From an uncultured Verrucomicrobiota bacterium (GTDB taxonomy: Bacteria; Verrucomicrobiota; Verrucomicrobiia; Opitutales; Seribacteraceae): DNA of 64,000 nt. Made by a program: the position numbers and the translations under genes. Location of the stretch: contig CACHJU010000001.1 of assembly GCA_902580225.1 (NCBI GenBank), positions 1 to 64,000 of the forward strand, written 5' to 3'. Below the pieces are notes generated by a model. That model did not search any database, was not told where the DNA came from, and was given only the letters and a program-made list of their open reading frames with translations. Positions 8,701 through 18,694 of this stretch are shown here, piece after piece (within the stretch, counting starts at the first letter, position 1; each line of letters begins with the position of its first letter).

Positions 8701-11215
8701 GAAAAAAATAAATTTTGGTATGGATACCGAACTTGGAACTTGGGGTTATCTTACGATTACAAGACCAAGTGAACTTACTGATTTAGAAAGTTCCGAATAT
8801 GGAAATGGATTTCGTGTCAGACTCTCTTTACCAGGAGACTCAGATAAAATTTATTTTGAACAATACAATCTTCGTTCTTTAATAGACAGTACTCAACATG
8901 GTTACGGAATGAATTGGGAGATTGAAAAATTTAATGGCTTTAATTTTACCGGAATTAGCGAATTAAAACATAACGGCAAAGAATGGAGTAACTATTATTA
9001 TCCGATTGGTAGAGTAGAGGATTCTACTGATGGAAATCCAGTTACTGGTTACAAGGATAAATACACTGATATTCCAAGTGGTCATTTTACTAATATTAGA
9101 CCTCCTAGTTCCGCTCTGGTGGAAGCATTTCAGCAATTGGGAAATGTTATCCCTCCGCTAGGTACTAAAATTGGCTTTTTCCATGATAATGTATCTGTCG
9201 GGTCAATGAACTCTTCCAATTCTGCAGTTATGTTCGAGATACCCAAGGCACCTCCTCTTTCATTGATGCAATATCGCCACGCAATGCTTAATAATTATCT
9301 TCATGGGCCTACTTATGTATTGGGAAATTCATACGCACCGGCTCAAGTGTCTAGATATAAAACATGGGGTCGAGTGAGAGCACTAACTGAAGAATCAATG
9401 TTTGATATGGATTTAGAAAATGAATTAGAAAAATGGCAGGATCCGACTGCCCCTAATTCCATTTGGAAAAATTATTTTGACCCAATTTGGAAGCGAACTC
9501 GTGAGATAGCTTATGGAAATGTTAGAGACATCAGTGCAGAACATGATCATCAAAATACTACTATAGATCATAGCTATTATTCAAACAGGGCACTTCTTGA
9601 TGGATTTTTTCTTTCCGGGGACGGAATTGGAGACTGGGAAATTGATCAAGAACTTGCAAGAAGTGCTCAAATTCCAGGTTCTAAAATACATCCTTTTCGA
9701 AATCCTGCATTGGTACCTTATTTTAGAGATGGCCATTGGAGAAGTGATGATGAAATAAGCAATAAAAAAAGCTATGATTTTAAATCAAATTATGTAGATG
9801 TTGAGTATGACAAGCTGATGGAATATCAAACATTGGCTGGGGATCTTCTTCTTGATGGAGCGTTTAATATAAATTCCACTTCAGTTGATGCTTGGGCTAG
9901 TTTCTTGAGCTCAAACAAAGGATTGATTGAATCGGGAAAAACTGCATTTCCCCGTTTTATTAACGAGGTAAGCCAAGGCCCTGAGTTTGAGAATAATTGG
10001 AATGAACTTCGAGAATTAACGGATTCAGAAATTTCTTTACTTTCACGAAAAATTGTAAAACAGGTAAAATTAAGAGGTCCATTTCTATCTTATTCTGATT
10101 TTGTTAACCGTAGAATTCAGGGACAAAATGAAAAAGGAACGACTTATTATCCATTTAACGAATGGATTAATAATGAAGACAGAAATTCCATTATTGGCTT
10201 GCGGGGTTGCATTCAGGCTGCAATTGCGGAAGCTGGTCTTAATAATCATGGAGATCTAGCCATTCAGACTGATAATGAAAAAATTGAAATTCCTGAAAAG
10301 AGATATGGTCCAGACTTTATTAATTCCCCCTTCCCTCTCTTCACTCAGAAATCGTACCTATCATCAAAGTTTGGAATTCCTGCCATTAATAAATTTAAGT
10401 TTAATCAACCTAGCCACCTAAGTCCTACAAATGATAATAACATTCTAACTTATGAACAATCTTGGGGAAAAGGGGTTTATAGACCTGAAAATGCAAACAG
10501 ATTCGACCCTCCACTTGGGCTCCCCCAAAGAGAGATTCAATGGCCGGATGGAACTATCATAACTGGTCGTTCAAAAAGGAGGCATGTAGAGTATCTTTAT
10601 GAATCGGTCAAAAATGGTGAGGCACCAGATAATCTTCTTGCGGTAGAGAATGTTGCAACTGGAGCAGGAAAGCCGGGTTGGCTTTTACAGTCCGATATCT
10701 TGAGTCCACTTGCCCCTATAATGACTGCCCGTTCTGATACTTTCAAAATTCGGGTTATGGGAGAAAATGTTGCCACCGAGGATCAGCCTTTTGTATCCCG
10801 GACATGGATTGAACTAACGGTTCAGAGAACACCGGACTATGTTAAATCTGATTTAGATTCTCCTCATCATCGTCCACATGAACCTTTTGATGATTATAAC
10901 CACAACGGATATTGGGATCAATACGACCCTAATCTTGGGATAAAAGAAAGGTGGCTGGATTTAAATCAAAATAGCAGGAATAGAGAGGGTCAGGATATTG
11001 TTGGAGCAGCACCAGACCTTCCGGGTGTGGGCGATCATACTGGTGAGGTGGGTGCTTTTGCGGACGGATTAACTTCGGATATTCAGTTAAATCGTGATTT
11101 AAATGAGGAAGTCGATTCTAGTGGAATGAAGATTTCATACAAGGGAATCAACCAAAGATTTGGAAGAAAGTTTAAAATAATAAAATTTCGTTGGCTACGG
11201 GAAGATGAAGTTTGA
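5786..11215 (+). CDS. Verru_Chthon cassette protein A-like (1809 aa), pseudopilin-type N-terminus
   Basis: RGFALVLALSLMSLVFLLVVSLVSL N-terminus followed by RLGMMVALGEIQKHLGPDTRITATADI, matching my recollection of the Verru_Chthon_A family. Confidence 0.75.
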   Translation: MRKLPNSSRVLTEKSKRGFALVLALSLMSLVFLLVVSLVSLVSTDLNLSELRKQKVMSQANARLGMMVALGEIQKHLGPDTRITATADILDERIESANKYIVNAYGIDSGQSADSFYDLNENGTGSSEIISTNGQYRDKLPLGQRLWTGVWRHRASQKGSYVDMDIKVGAKPTPRNMESGEAVNKTTISDSSYDPHPALEISWLVSGNEGFQKKLAVGDSIARKEGLEIPDALPFNEFAREFRIQSDIYGNRENAWQDYQQVVAAYLSNKDEQLYNPDYFHPLIELPDPDDEKFDNQTVWILKKPVLKDNYNPLNSQDWKSYLSTEPVKVRKTEIVLPEVGQEKGSRQGSKENPIGFYAYWVGDEGVKSKINAVDPRKGKYTEQGFFKENPDSKEKKEVFSAVSQPNIQFQSGQGENAIGFGISFKGEIESKVKDLVSLGSFSELEKSTGTMQSSADKVNAHFHSLTTNSYGVLADVRRGGLKIDLSLAFKNFLKNSSSNSNANLWERDFSNYIYKDRIHYLKEVPLGENTKINQWVYGDEATINDQYAILAGPRWSVLKSYNNFYSKKGSLSEEIPDNFPRIVGDNSVLFDNSDGSLPKGKLSSIPAAIQNKVNYFDPWNQRPEPSNHPVLPVLAELKYSHMPTVSQNNFHALALFPSVSFWNPYDREISFSNLYIEVPFRLEMEFEEPVEYELFREWWYWSNVVHVHRNPKLPHPKIPGNQTRPLTYVKNIKRYVDLNGNGKRDKGEPTLPGGADRVDVPEDQPLPKRVRCKIAHCGQMGCFGEPPGTGVDFRYYQHSNTNKRYSTFRNNFGSHFPPLPDRSIAWNYNGKRHFKIFRSANEASGISNDRFLLLKITNIKIPPGERVNYTCSGSQLSFSQWNNMNDYILTELKHGSSEQPMVLQSPFANTNDLAIRWRIWSGDIDGFLPFAMENFDIESAKRTTSNLPKPKGITIYGDDPRSYSVDRIRLVKKINFGMDTELGTWGYLTITRPSELTDLESSEYGNGFRVRLSLPGDSDKIYFEQYNLRSLIDSTQHGYGMNWEIEKFNGFNFTGISELKHNGKEWSNYYYPIGRVEDSTDGNPVTGYKDKYTDIPSGHFTNIRPPSSALVEAFQQLGNVIPPLGTKIGFFHDNVSVGSMNSSNSAVMFEIPKAPPLSLMQYRHAMLNNYLHGPTYVLGNSYAPAQVSRYKTWGRVRALTEESMFDMDLENELEKWQDPTAPNSIWKNYFDPIWKRTREIAYGNVRDISAEHDHQNTTIDHSYYSNRALLDGFFLSGDGIGDWEIDQELARSAQIPGSKIHPFRNPALVPYFRDGHWRSDDEISNKKSYDFKSNYVDVEYDKLMEYQTLAGDLLLDGAFNINSTSVDAWASFLSSNKGLIESGKTAFPRFINEVSQGPEFENNWNELRELTDSEISLLSRKIVKQVKLRGPFLSYSDFVNRRIQGQNEKGTTYYPFNEWINNEDRNSIIGLRGCIQAAIAEAGLNNHGDLAIQTDNEKIEIPEKRYGPDFINSPFPLFTQKSYLSSKFGIPAINKFKFNQPSHLSPTNDNNILTYEQSWGKGVYRPENANRFDPPLGLPQREIQWPDGTIITGRSKRRHVEYLYESVKNGEAPDNLLAVENVATGAGKPGWLLQSDILSPLAPIMTARSDTFKIRVMGENVATEDQPFVSRTWIELTVQRTPDYVKSDLDSPHHRPHEPFDDYNHNGYWDQYDPNLGIKERWLDLNQNSRNREGQDIVGAAPDLPGVGDHTGEVGAFADGLTSDIQLNRDLNEEVDSSGMKISYKGINQRFGRKFKIIKFRWLREDEV

Positions 11216-11257
11216 TGATTTTTTCTCCTCAAATTTAAATTTAACGAATAGGAAATT

Positions 11258-12031
11258 ATGCTGAGAAGTTTCGTATTTTGTCTGTGTATATTTTTAAATA
11301 TCAAAATATTTGCCCAAGAAAAAGAATCGTCGGTTGATAAGGAAGTTCAACCAGTTGCAATCTTTTCAATGATTTTTTTGGAAAAATATAAATCACAATC
11401 TTTTTTTTATGCCCCTTGGGGAAATTTCGAGGAAGAGAATGCTACCATTATCGAGTTTTCAGTTGGCTCAGGAGCTTTATCCAGAAATTTGATATATTAC
11501 GGGTCCTCTCCCTTACGAATTTATGAAAGTAAATTTAACACAAACGGAGAAGAAGAGAAAAAATTAATTGCTGCTGAATTTTCTTTTCAAGCAATGGATA
11601 AAAAAGTTCTTGAATATGCTTTAGTCTTGATCTCAAGAAAAAAAGATAAACTTTGGCAAAACTTCCCCATTTTTTTTGATAAGAAAAGTATTCCTTTAGG
11701 CAGTTATAAAATAACTTCCCAATCTTCTGGAAAAATCTTTTTAATGCTCGGGAAAAATAAATTTTCATTGTCAAAGGGTGAGTCCAAAATAATTTCTACA
11801 ATTAATGAGGAGGGCCTGAGAAAAATGAATTTAAAGGGTTTGGTTAAAATGGAAACTGGTTATGAAGAAATTATAAATGAATCTATTTCATGTTCTCCAA
11901 CTAAAAGAGGTGTATTATTTCTGGCATATAATGGGAAAGAATCCAAAGTTTCATCCATTATCGAATTTAATAAACCGATTGAACGATCTCATGGTTTTAA
12001 TGTGCCCCCTCTTAAAATTACAGAGGAATAA
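11258..12031 (+). CDS. Hypothetical secreted protein
   Basis: Signal peptide MLRSFVFCLCIFLNIKIFAQ; no family recognised; lies 42 bp downstream of the Verru_Chthon A-like gene, same strand. Confidence 0.6.
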   Translation: MLRSFVFCLCIFLNIKIFAQEKESSVDKEVQPVAIFSMIFLEKYKSQSFFYAPWGNFEEENATIIEFSVGSGALSRNLIYYGSSPLRIYESKFNTNGEEEKKLIAAEFSFQAMDKKVLEYALVLISRKKDKLWQNFPIFFDKKSIPLGSYKITSQSSGKIFLMLGKNKFSLSKGESKIISTINEEGLRKMNLKGLVKMETGYEEIINESISCSPTKRGVLFLAYNGKESKVSSIIEFNKPIERSHGFNVPPLKITEE

Positions 12032-12033
12032 AT

Positions 12034-12444
12034 TTATTTAAATTTTAATTCGGAATTGTTTTGAATGCTTCTATAATAACATCCGGAACGAGGATATCCA
12101 TCTGAATTTTTAGTGTGACATGCACCTTTCCCTTTTGGGCGAACCCGATAGAGGAGAGAATTTTGTTCACAGTTTACCCGAATTTCAATAATTTCAAGAA
12201 AATCACCCGAAGTCTTCCCTTTAATCCAAAGTTCATTCCTGCTTGTGCTCCAGAAAGTGGCCATTTTTTCTTTTAAAGTGGCTTTTAGGGCTAGTTCGTT
12301 TGCATAACCTACGATCAAAACTTCTCCCGTATCTGCATCTTGTGCAACCGCCGGAAGAAGGTCTTCATTACATTCCGCCACTTTTTTTAACTTGGTAAAA
12401 TCCAGGTTTAGTTTTTTGCCTTCTTCCAGTTCTTGATGATTCAT
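12034..12444 (-). CDS. hisI: Phosphoribosyl-AMP cyclohydrolase
   Basis: LLPAVAQDADTGEVLIVGYANELAL, TSRNELWIKGKTSGD, CHTKNSDGYPRSGCYYRSI. Confidence 0.93.
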   Translation of the reverse strand: MNHQELEEGKKLNLDFTKLKKVAECNEDLLPAVAQDADTGEVLIVGYANELALKATLKEKMATFWSTSRNELWIKGKTSGDFLEIIEIRVNCEQNSLLYRVRPKGKGACHTKNSDGYPRSGCYYRSIQNNSELKFK

Positions 12445-12514
12445 GGGAAATAAATTAACAGATTATTATTTGTAAGAAGAATAAGTTTTAAAAGGATGTT
12501 AAAGTCCTATGATA

Positions 12515-13342
12515 TTACATGAGAAGAGTTTTTATAATCATTAAAATAATTTTTTTCATTTTCGGAAGAGCAACTTTTGAGGCATTTTGAACATCATCGT
12601 GAGAAAGCTCATGAGATGCAATGCCCGAAGCTAAATTACTGATGCACGAAATTCCAATGACTTTCATATTTAATGCATTACACATCATTGCCTCGGGTAC
12701 GGTTGACATTCCTACCGCATCAGCTCCAAGTAATTGATAGGTTTTGATTTCAGCAGGCGTTTCAAAACTAGGACCGGACAAGGCAATGTACACCCCTTTT
12801 CTTAAAGGAAATTCTAATGAATGGGTCATTCCCAATATTCGATTTCTTAATTCTTCGCAGTATACTTCTGTTTGATCGGGGAATCGGGGAATTTTTGGAT
12901 GACTAATTGGACCAATTAATGGATTACTGCCCATGAAATTTATATGATCTTCCAAAACCATAAGATCTCCCACTTCAAAGGACTTATTAATACCGCCGGC
13001 TGCATTGGTAAGAATCATTGTTTTAACTCCTAATGCATTTGCCAGGTAAATAGGAAAGCAAATCGGATTCCATCCCGCACCCTCATAAAAATGACGTCTC
13101 CCTTGAAAAATCAGAATTTGTTTATCTTTGAATTTGCCGAGTATGAGAGTTCCATTGTGTCCAGATATAGTGGTTGAAGACATACCGGGAATATCTCCAT
13201 ATTCAATTCTAGAAGAGTTTTGAAAAATTTCACATAATTCACCCCAGCCTGATCCGCAAATAAGACTAATTGCTGGTTTAATCTCCCCCCATTTCTTGTA
13301 AAGAAAAGAAACTGCCTCATTTAAATCAACCTTTTTACCCAT
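12515..13342 (-). CDS. punA: Purine nucleoside phosphorylase
   Basis: [64 protein letters not shown]. Confidence 0.92.
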   Translation of the reverse strand: MGKKVDLNEAVSFLYKKWGEIKPAISLICGSGWGELCEIFQNSSRIEYGDIPGMSSTTISGHNGTLILGKFKDKQILIFQGRRHFYEGAGWNPICFPIYLANALGVKTMILTNAAGGINKSFEVGDLMVLEDHINFMGSNPLIGPISHPKIPRFPDQTEVYCEELRNRILGMTHSLEFPLRKGVYIALSGPSFETPAEIKTYQLLGADAVGMSTVPEAMMCNALNMKVIGISCISNLASGIASHELSHDDVQNASKVALPKMKKIILMIIKTLLM

Positions 13343-14528
13343 AGTTTAGTTCAAATTTATCCGTATTAATGGAGAGATGATTTTCGCCGTTTTGCCTAGC
13401 TGTTTCTTCGGTTCTTCCAATTATTTGAGCCTCAATTTTAAAGGATTTTGAAATCGATATTATTTCATCAGCAGCTTCAGGTTCACAATAAATTTCAAAA
13501 CGATGTCCCATGTTATAAACTTGGTACATTTCCTTGTCTGTGGTTCCCGAGACCCTTTGTATTTCAAGAAAAAGTGGGGGTGGGGTAAAAAGATTATTTT
13601 TAATATGGTGCACATTTGTTCCGAATCGCATGCACTTCGTCTGCCCTCCTCCAGAACAATGAACCAAGCCCAATACAGAGTCCCTAATTTCAGCCATGAT
13701 TGATTTAACCACCGGTAAATAAGTTCGGGTGGGGCTGAGCAGAGCTTGCCCAATTGAGAGCGATGAATTAATCAAAGAGTCCTGCATAAGAAAGGGACCG
13801 CAGTAAAGAAATTCCTCCTTGGTTTGCGGATCAAAAGTTTCAGGGAAATTCTCGCGGTAATGGGAGGAAAGCATTTCATGTCTGGCACTGGTTAGCCCAT
13901 TGCTCCCAATTCCACTGTTTTCCTGGTTTTCATAGGAGGACTGCCCGGATGAGGAAAGTCCGACAATGCTTAGTCCGGGGCGAATATTGGCGTTGTTGAT
14001 AATCTTATTGTTTGGAACAATGGCGACTGCACATGAATCTACCGCCACAGTTCCGGTGAGATCCCCAACATCCGCAGTCTCCCCTCCCCCGCTTGAAACG
14101 CCGATTCCAAATTCCTGTAATGTTTGGATGAATGCTTCGGTTCCCTCAATCAGGGCGGCCAGAGCTTCAGCGGGGAAATTTCTGGCGTTCCGATTGACCG
14201 TACTTGATAAGATCACTCGGTCCCAAATACCCACGCAGGCAAGGTCGTCCAGATTCATTACAATACTGTCCTGTGCAATACCTCGAAAAACATTGGGATC
14301 GCCTGTTTCCCGGTACCAAAGATAAGCAAGAATTGATTTGGTTCCCGCACCGTCTGAGTGAATGACATTTCGCATATTTTTGTTTCCGGTAAGGAGATCT
14401 TCAGTAATTTTACAAAATGCACCGGGATAGCAACCCCGATCAAGTTTATCCACTACTTGATGAACTTCGTCCTTGCTTGAAGAAACCCCCCTTTGATTAT
14501 ATCGATTATCTGAATCGTTATTGATCAT
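13335..14528 (-). CDS. purM: Phosphoribosylformylglycinamidine cyclo-ligase (AIR synthase), divergent form
   Basis: [63 protein letters not shown]; start placed at [18 protein letters not shown]. Confidence 0.82.
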   Translation of the reverse strand: MINNDSDNRYNQRGVSSSKDEVHQVVDKLDRGCYPGAFCKITEDLLTGNKNMRNVIHSDGAGTKSILAYLWYRETGDPNVFRGIAQDSIVMNLDDLACVGIWDRVILSSTVNRNARNFPAEALAALIEGTEAFIQTLQEFGIGVSSGGGETADVGDLTGTVAVDSCAVAIVPNNKIINNANIRPGLSIVGLSSSGQSSYENQENSGIGSNGLTSARHEMLSSHYRENFPETFDPQTKEEFLYCGPFLMQDSLINSSLSIGQALLSPTRTYLPVVKSIMAEIRDSVLGLVHCSGGGQTKCMRFGTNVHHIKNNLFTPPPLFLEIQRVSGTTDKEMYQVYNMGHRFEIYCEPEAADEIISISKSFKIEAQIIGRTEETARQNGENHLSINTDKFELNYG

Positions 14529-14598
14529 ATTATGTGTCTCACTCGGTCTAGTTTGGGAAATAAAGCAATTTGTGAAATCTAAAAAATGCGTTGAAAAA

Positions 14599-15438
14599 AT
14601 GAAAGTACAGAAGTATTGCACTCTAGTTGGGTTTATGGAAAAGACCGAGAATTTTCTTTTGAAAAATGAGGTTTCCAATAATTTATTTTGGGAAGCACTT
14701 CAAGGATCAGTTTTACATTCTTCCAAACCGACATGGTTTGGAACAATTATGAATAACGGGAAAATTGAGCTTTGTGGGATTCGCACATCTTTAAATTACC
14801 TTTTACTTTCCTATGGGAAGAAATCCTCAATTGATCATTTAGTCAAGTATGCCAAGGTGAAGAAATGGAAATTGAATGGAGTATCCGGTCCAGAAGATAG
14901 CAGTCTTTTTTTTGCCAACCAATGGTTAAATGGTAAATCTGATAAAGAGGAAGGACGAAAAGATTTTTTAATCTTTGAATCACCAAGGAGAACTTCAAAA
15001 TGGAAAGGAAAAGTCAAAGAAAAGAATATTTTGAAGATTGTTGGAGCTAATGAATGGCCCCGAGCCCGGTTATGGGCGTTACAATTTGCCATCGAGTCCA
15101 CGCCAAAACTAAGTGGGTCCGCGGTGGTTGCGATGGCGAAGGAAATGAAGAAGAAAAAATCGCTTTTTTTCTTTTTAAATGATCAAATGAAATCCTGTGG
15201 GATGGCTGGCTATGGTAGGGAAACACCTTCATTTAATGTAATTAATTTGGTTTATGTCCCCAAAGAAATGCGAAACCAAAAAATCGCACAAAGATTAATT
15301 TTAGAATTAACACAATTGAGTCGAGTTGGTAAAAAGAAGAGGTGTATTCTATTCAGTGACTACCTCAAAAGTGGTAATCTTTATGAATCAATAGGCTTTA
15401 AATTGATTTCAAAATATTGCGAAAGAAAATTTAAATAA
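14599..15438 (+). CDS. GNAT-family N-acetyltransferase-like protein
   Basis: C-terminal [23 protein letters not shown]...[14 protein letters not shown] matches the GNAT fold; start placed at the internal ATG (MKVQKYC). Confidence 0.7.
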   Translation: MKVQKYCTLVGFMEKTENFLLKNEVSNNLFWEALQGSVLHSSKPTWFGTIMNNGKIELCGIRTSLNYLLLSYGKKSSIDHLVKYAKVKKWKLNGVSGPEDSSLFFANQWLNGKSDKEEGRKDFLIFESPRRTSKWKGKVKEKNILKIVGANEWPRARLWALQFAIESTPKLSGSAVVAMAKEMKKKKSLFFFLNDQMKSCGMAGYGRETPSFNVINLVYVPKEMRNQKIAQRLILELTQLSRVGKKKRCILFSDYLKSGNLYESIGFKLISKYCERKFK

Positions 15439-15440
15439 AT

Positions 15441-16658
15441 TTAATCATTAACTTTAAATTCTCTTTTTCCGTCTTGAAATACAGCTTTGACCAGATCATT
15501 CTTTTTTAAAATTTCGGCACGGCTTATAGAATTTCCGTCTAAATTTTCAAAGTAAGAAAAACCTCTTTTTAGTACTGATTTTAAACTGCCCCCTTCAAGT
15601 CTTTGACTTAGTGAATCTAGTTTATATTGATTATGGCTAAAGTGATTTTGTATGACCTGGTCCATTCTTGCAGAAAATTCATCAATGTATTGATGAAAGC
15701 TTTCCATTTTCGATTGGGGTGAAAGTGACTTAAGTTGAGCATGTAAAAGAGTGAGCCGTTCTTGACCCGCAGAGATAATCATTGCAGGAATTCTCAAGAG
15801 TTGCGTTTGCATTTCATTGATGAGTTCATTTTGTCTGATTGTTTGAGAACTGATCCATTCTGCAGCCGCGGATGGAGTTTCCGCCCGAAAATCGGAGGCA
15901 AAGTCCGTTAGCACGAAATCAGTCTGGTGACCAACTGCGGAGATAATTGGAATCTTGGTGGATGCGATGGCACGCACCAGTTCCTCGTCATTAAATGCCC
16001 ATAAGTCTTCAATCGAACCTCCTCCCCTTGTAACAACAATTAGGTCAGCATCATCATGTTTTTCCACTCTAGCTAATGCATCCCGTAATTCTTTTGGTGC
16101 TTCCTTTCCCTGCACAGACGATCCAAAAATAGAAATTTCTCCCCGCCAGTTCCTTCTCTTTAAAATACTGAGGAAATCTTGTAAAGCCGCTCCCCGAACC
16201 GAGGTAATAACTGCAATTTTAAGGGGGAGGTTGGGGAGAGCTTTTCGGTTTTCTTCATTAAATAATCCTTCGGCTAATAATTTCGCTTTTAAGCGGTCAA
16301 ATTGAAGTTGTAGATTTCCAGTTCCTTCCTGCAGGATATGTTTGACCCGAAACTGATAATCTCCCCGTGGTTCATAGACAGTAACATTTCCGTAAGCCAC
16401 ACATTCATCTCCGTTTTTAGGAATATATCCAAGGTGCGAAAAATCTCCTTTAAAGAGGACTGTTTTTATCTGACTAACGGAATCCTTGAGAATGAAGTAA
16501 CGATGACCACTGGGTTGAGCTCTTAAATTAGAAATTTCTCCTTTTATCCAGAGAGGAGGAAATCTATTTTCGAGAGTGCTTTTAATCTCTCTCGTTAATT
16601 GACCAATTGACCATATTTCTGATAGGTCCTGCTGAGTTTCAAAGAGGTCAGTTTGCAT
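15441..16658 (-). CDS. xseA: Exodeoxyribonuclease VII large subunit
   Basis: WSIGQLTREIKSTLENRFPPLWIKGEISNLR, GHRYFILKD, RGGGSIEDLWAFNDE, SAVGHQTDFVLTDF. Confidence 0.94.
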   Translation of the reverse strand: MQTDLFETQQDLSEIWSIGQLTREIKSTLENRFPPLWIKGEISNLRAQPSGHRYFILKDSVSQIKTVLFKGDFSHLGYIPKNGDECVAYGNVTVYEPRGDYQFRVKHILQEGTGNLQLQFDRLKAKLLAEGLFNEENRKALPNLPLKIAVITSVRGAALQDFLSILKRRNWRGEISIFGSSVQGKEAPKELRDALARVEKHDDADLIVVTRGGGSIEDLWAFNDEELVRAIASTKIPIISAVGHQTDFVLTDFASDFRAETPSAAAEWISSQTIRQNELINEMQTQLLRIPAMIISAGQERLTLLHAQLKSLSPQSKMESFHQYIDEFSARMDQVIQNHFSHNQYKLDSLSQRLEGGSLKSVLKRGFSYFENLDGNSISRAEILKKNDLVKAVFQDGKREFKVND

Positions 16659-17325
16659 TATTTTTTGCTTTAGTAAGAGTTCGACCAATTAAAATCATAA
16701 CAATAAGAATTGAAATCCCTCCCCATATGTATTTCCAGCTTCCTCCGAAAATTCCTGCTGATGCGAGCACAAACCCACAATCAGTAATGGCGATAATTGG
16801 AATGGAAACAACAAGATATTTCGAAAATGGTATCTTAAGTAAACCAAGTCCATAGTTTGTAAATATAAAAGGTATACCGGGGGTAAGCCGAAGAATAATT
16901 GACCAATGATACAAATTATTCGCAGGAACTTCCGGTATTTGATATTTAAAATAATTTAAAAGCTTATTAACTACAACTCTTCCAGGTCCACGGGCAAACC
17001 AGTATGTCCAAATTAAGTTCAGTGTAAGTGCAAGAACGCTGTATAAACAGGCAATCCAAGGACCAAATTTCGTACCCCATAATCCAGCAAGGAACAGTAA
17101 CGGTGCACAGGGGAGTATGAATCCGGGTAAAATCGCAATAGATACAAACAGCCAGAATCCATTGTTGAGAAGAAAGGTTTTAAACTGAACCCATTTGTCA
17201 GTTATAACAAGTTTGATGTCCTCTCCCCCGATCCAAATAAGAACAAGGTATAGAAGGCCGAGAAAAGAAAATAATACTAGCACAAAGCAAATCGTCAAAA
17301 AGAACTTACTTTGGGTTACTTTCAA
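16648..17325 (-). CDS. TVP38/TMEM64 (DedA-like, VTT domain) membrane protein
   Basis: Multiple TM segments and a VTT-type region: LRLTPGIPFIFTNYGLGLLKIPFSKYL. Confidence 0.8.
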   Translation of the reverse strand: MKVTQSKFFLTICFVLVLFSFLGLLYLVLIWIGGEDIKLVITDKWVQFKTFLLNNGFWLFVSIAILPGFILPCAPLLFLAGLWGTKFGPWIACLYSVLALTLNLIWTYWFARGPGRVVVNKLLNYFKYQIPEVPANNLYHWSIILRLTPGIPFIFTNYGLGLLKIPFSKYLVVSIPIIAITDCGFVLASAGIFGGSWKYIWGGISILIVMILIGRTLTKAKNNAN

Positions 17326-17361
17326 AATAAAAAATGTGGGAATTTGAAAAAGTAGTCGTAT

Positions 17362-17574
17362 CTAATGTAATATCTTAACAGGCTCTTCTGTGTCGTTGTT
17401 TTCAACGCCCTGGTTCCAAATCTTTAATTGATTCTCGGACTCTTTGGTTTGGTTTGTGGACTGTGAAAGTCGGTACGAATTGAAAACGGGTATCGCAATA
17501 AAAGTAATTGTGCACAATATCAAAAAAAACACAATGAATTCTAATTTCGAAAACCCTTTAGTGGAAGATGTCAT
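17362..17574 (-). CDS. Very short type IV pilin-like protein
   Basis: KGFSKLEFIVFFLILCTITFIAIPVFNSYRLSQ resembles a prepilin N-terminal helix (G/F cleavage site, E at +5); only 70 aa. Confidence 0.55.
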   Translation of the reverse strand: MTSSTKGFSKLEFIVFFLILCTITFIAIPVFNSYRLSQSTNQTKESENQLKIWNQGVENNDTEEPVKILH

Positions 17575-17606
17575 TTATATATAAGTTAAATAATAATTAA
17601 AGTTTA

Positions 17607-17780
17607 CTACCTACCAAAAAACCAAAAAAGAATTCCTGGCAAGGCAATGAACACCAAAGATATAATTCCAAGTAAAAGTTGGGCCCTAAAAGCTTTTTTT
17701 CTATTTTCGTCAGTCAGCGGAGAAGGAGGTTGTCCCCAGTCCTCGACTTTTGAGTCTTGCTCTTTAAAATCATTTTTCAT
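17607..17780 (-). CDS. Small hypothetical membrane protein
   Basis: One C-terminal TM helix (AQLLLGIISLVFIALPGILFWFFGR); start placed at MKNDFKEQ. Confidence 0.5.
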   Translation of the reverse strand: MKNDFKEQDSKVEDWGQPPSPLTDENRKKAFRAQLLLGIISLVFIALPGILFWFFGR

Positions 17781-17842
17781 CAATAAATTAGTTCTACAAT
17801 TAAAAACTATTCGATCAATCAAATTTAAATACGATTGAAAAC

Positions 17843-18694
17843 ATGCTAAATCAAATATCTATATTAGGACCCGGATTACTCGGTGCTTCCATCGGAATGA
17901 CGGTGAAGAAGTGCAAGGTGGCTAAGGCTGTTAAAACTTGGGCAAGGCGCACGGAAACTTTGTCTGCATGCCAAAAAATGGAATGGTGTGATATTGTGGA
18001 GGCAAACATTGAAAAATCCGTGATTGGAAGTGAATTGGTTATTATTTGTACCCCTGTAAACTCAATTCCTGAGATAATAGGTAAAGTTTCACCGTTTTTA
18101 GAACAAGAATCAATAGTAACAGATGTGGGGAGCACAAAAACTGAAATTTGTGAAAAAGGAACAGAAAAATTAAAAGATTCTAAAGGAATATTTATTGGTT
18201 CCCATCCCATGGCAGGTTCGGAGTACTCGGGTATGGATTATGCAAAAGATGACCTTTTGATTGGAAAATCATGCATTGTTACGCCCCTGTCGGGTATATC
18301 GCAAGAATATGTTGAAAAAGTGAGTAATTTTTGGACTTCATTACATATGATCGTGCATCAATATTCTCCACAGGAACACGATAAAGCAGTTGCTTATTAC
18401 AGTCATCTACCGCATCTAATTGCATCCTGTCTATGTAACCAACTTGAAAAGCATCCAGGAAACTGGAAAGAAATTTCGGGAAATGGATTTAAAGATACTA
18501 CTAGAATTGCCGTTGGAGACTCGGCAATATGGGAGCCAATCTTTCGAATGAACAAGGGGAATTTAATCGATGCCATTGAAGATTTAGAAAAAACAATGAC
18601 TCAAATTAAAGCGTTTATAAATAAAGAAGATAGAAATGAAATCATTTCTTTCCTGAAAAACGGATCAGAATTTCGGAAAAGAATAAAAAAATGA
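17843..18694 (+). CDS. tyrA: Prephenate dehydrogenase
   Basis: SILGPGLLGASIGM Rossmann motif, DVGSTKTEIC, GSHPMAGSEYSG, SHLPHLIA. Confidence 0.9.
   Translation: MLNQISILGPGLLGASIGMTVKKCKVAKAVKTWARRTETLSACQKMEWCDIVEANIEKSVIGSELVIICTPVNSIPEIIGKVSPFLEQESIVTDVGSTKTEICEKGTEKLKDSKGIFIGSHPMAGSEYSGMDYAKDDLLIGKSCIVTPLSGISQEYVEKVSNFWTSLHMIVHQYSPQEHDKAVAYYSHLPHLIASCLCNQLEKHPGNWKEISGNGFKDTTRIAVGDSAIWEPIFRMNKGNLIDAIEDLEKTMTQIKAFINKEDRNEIISFLKNGSEFRKRIKK

Noticed and set aside
13966-14325. 119-aa plus-strand ORF opposite purM
   Set aside because: Antisense ORF of a conserved gene; low-complexity Ser/Pro/Arg composition typical of shadow frames.
2595-14460. Isolated DnaA-box-like words (e.g. AGTGGATAA in psd, TTATCCACT in purM)
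   Set aside because: No cluster and both lie inside coding sequence, so oriC cannot be supported in this window despite the parS-like sites.
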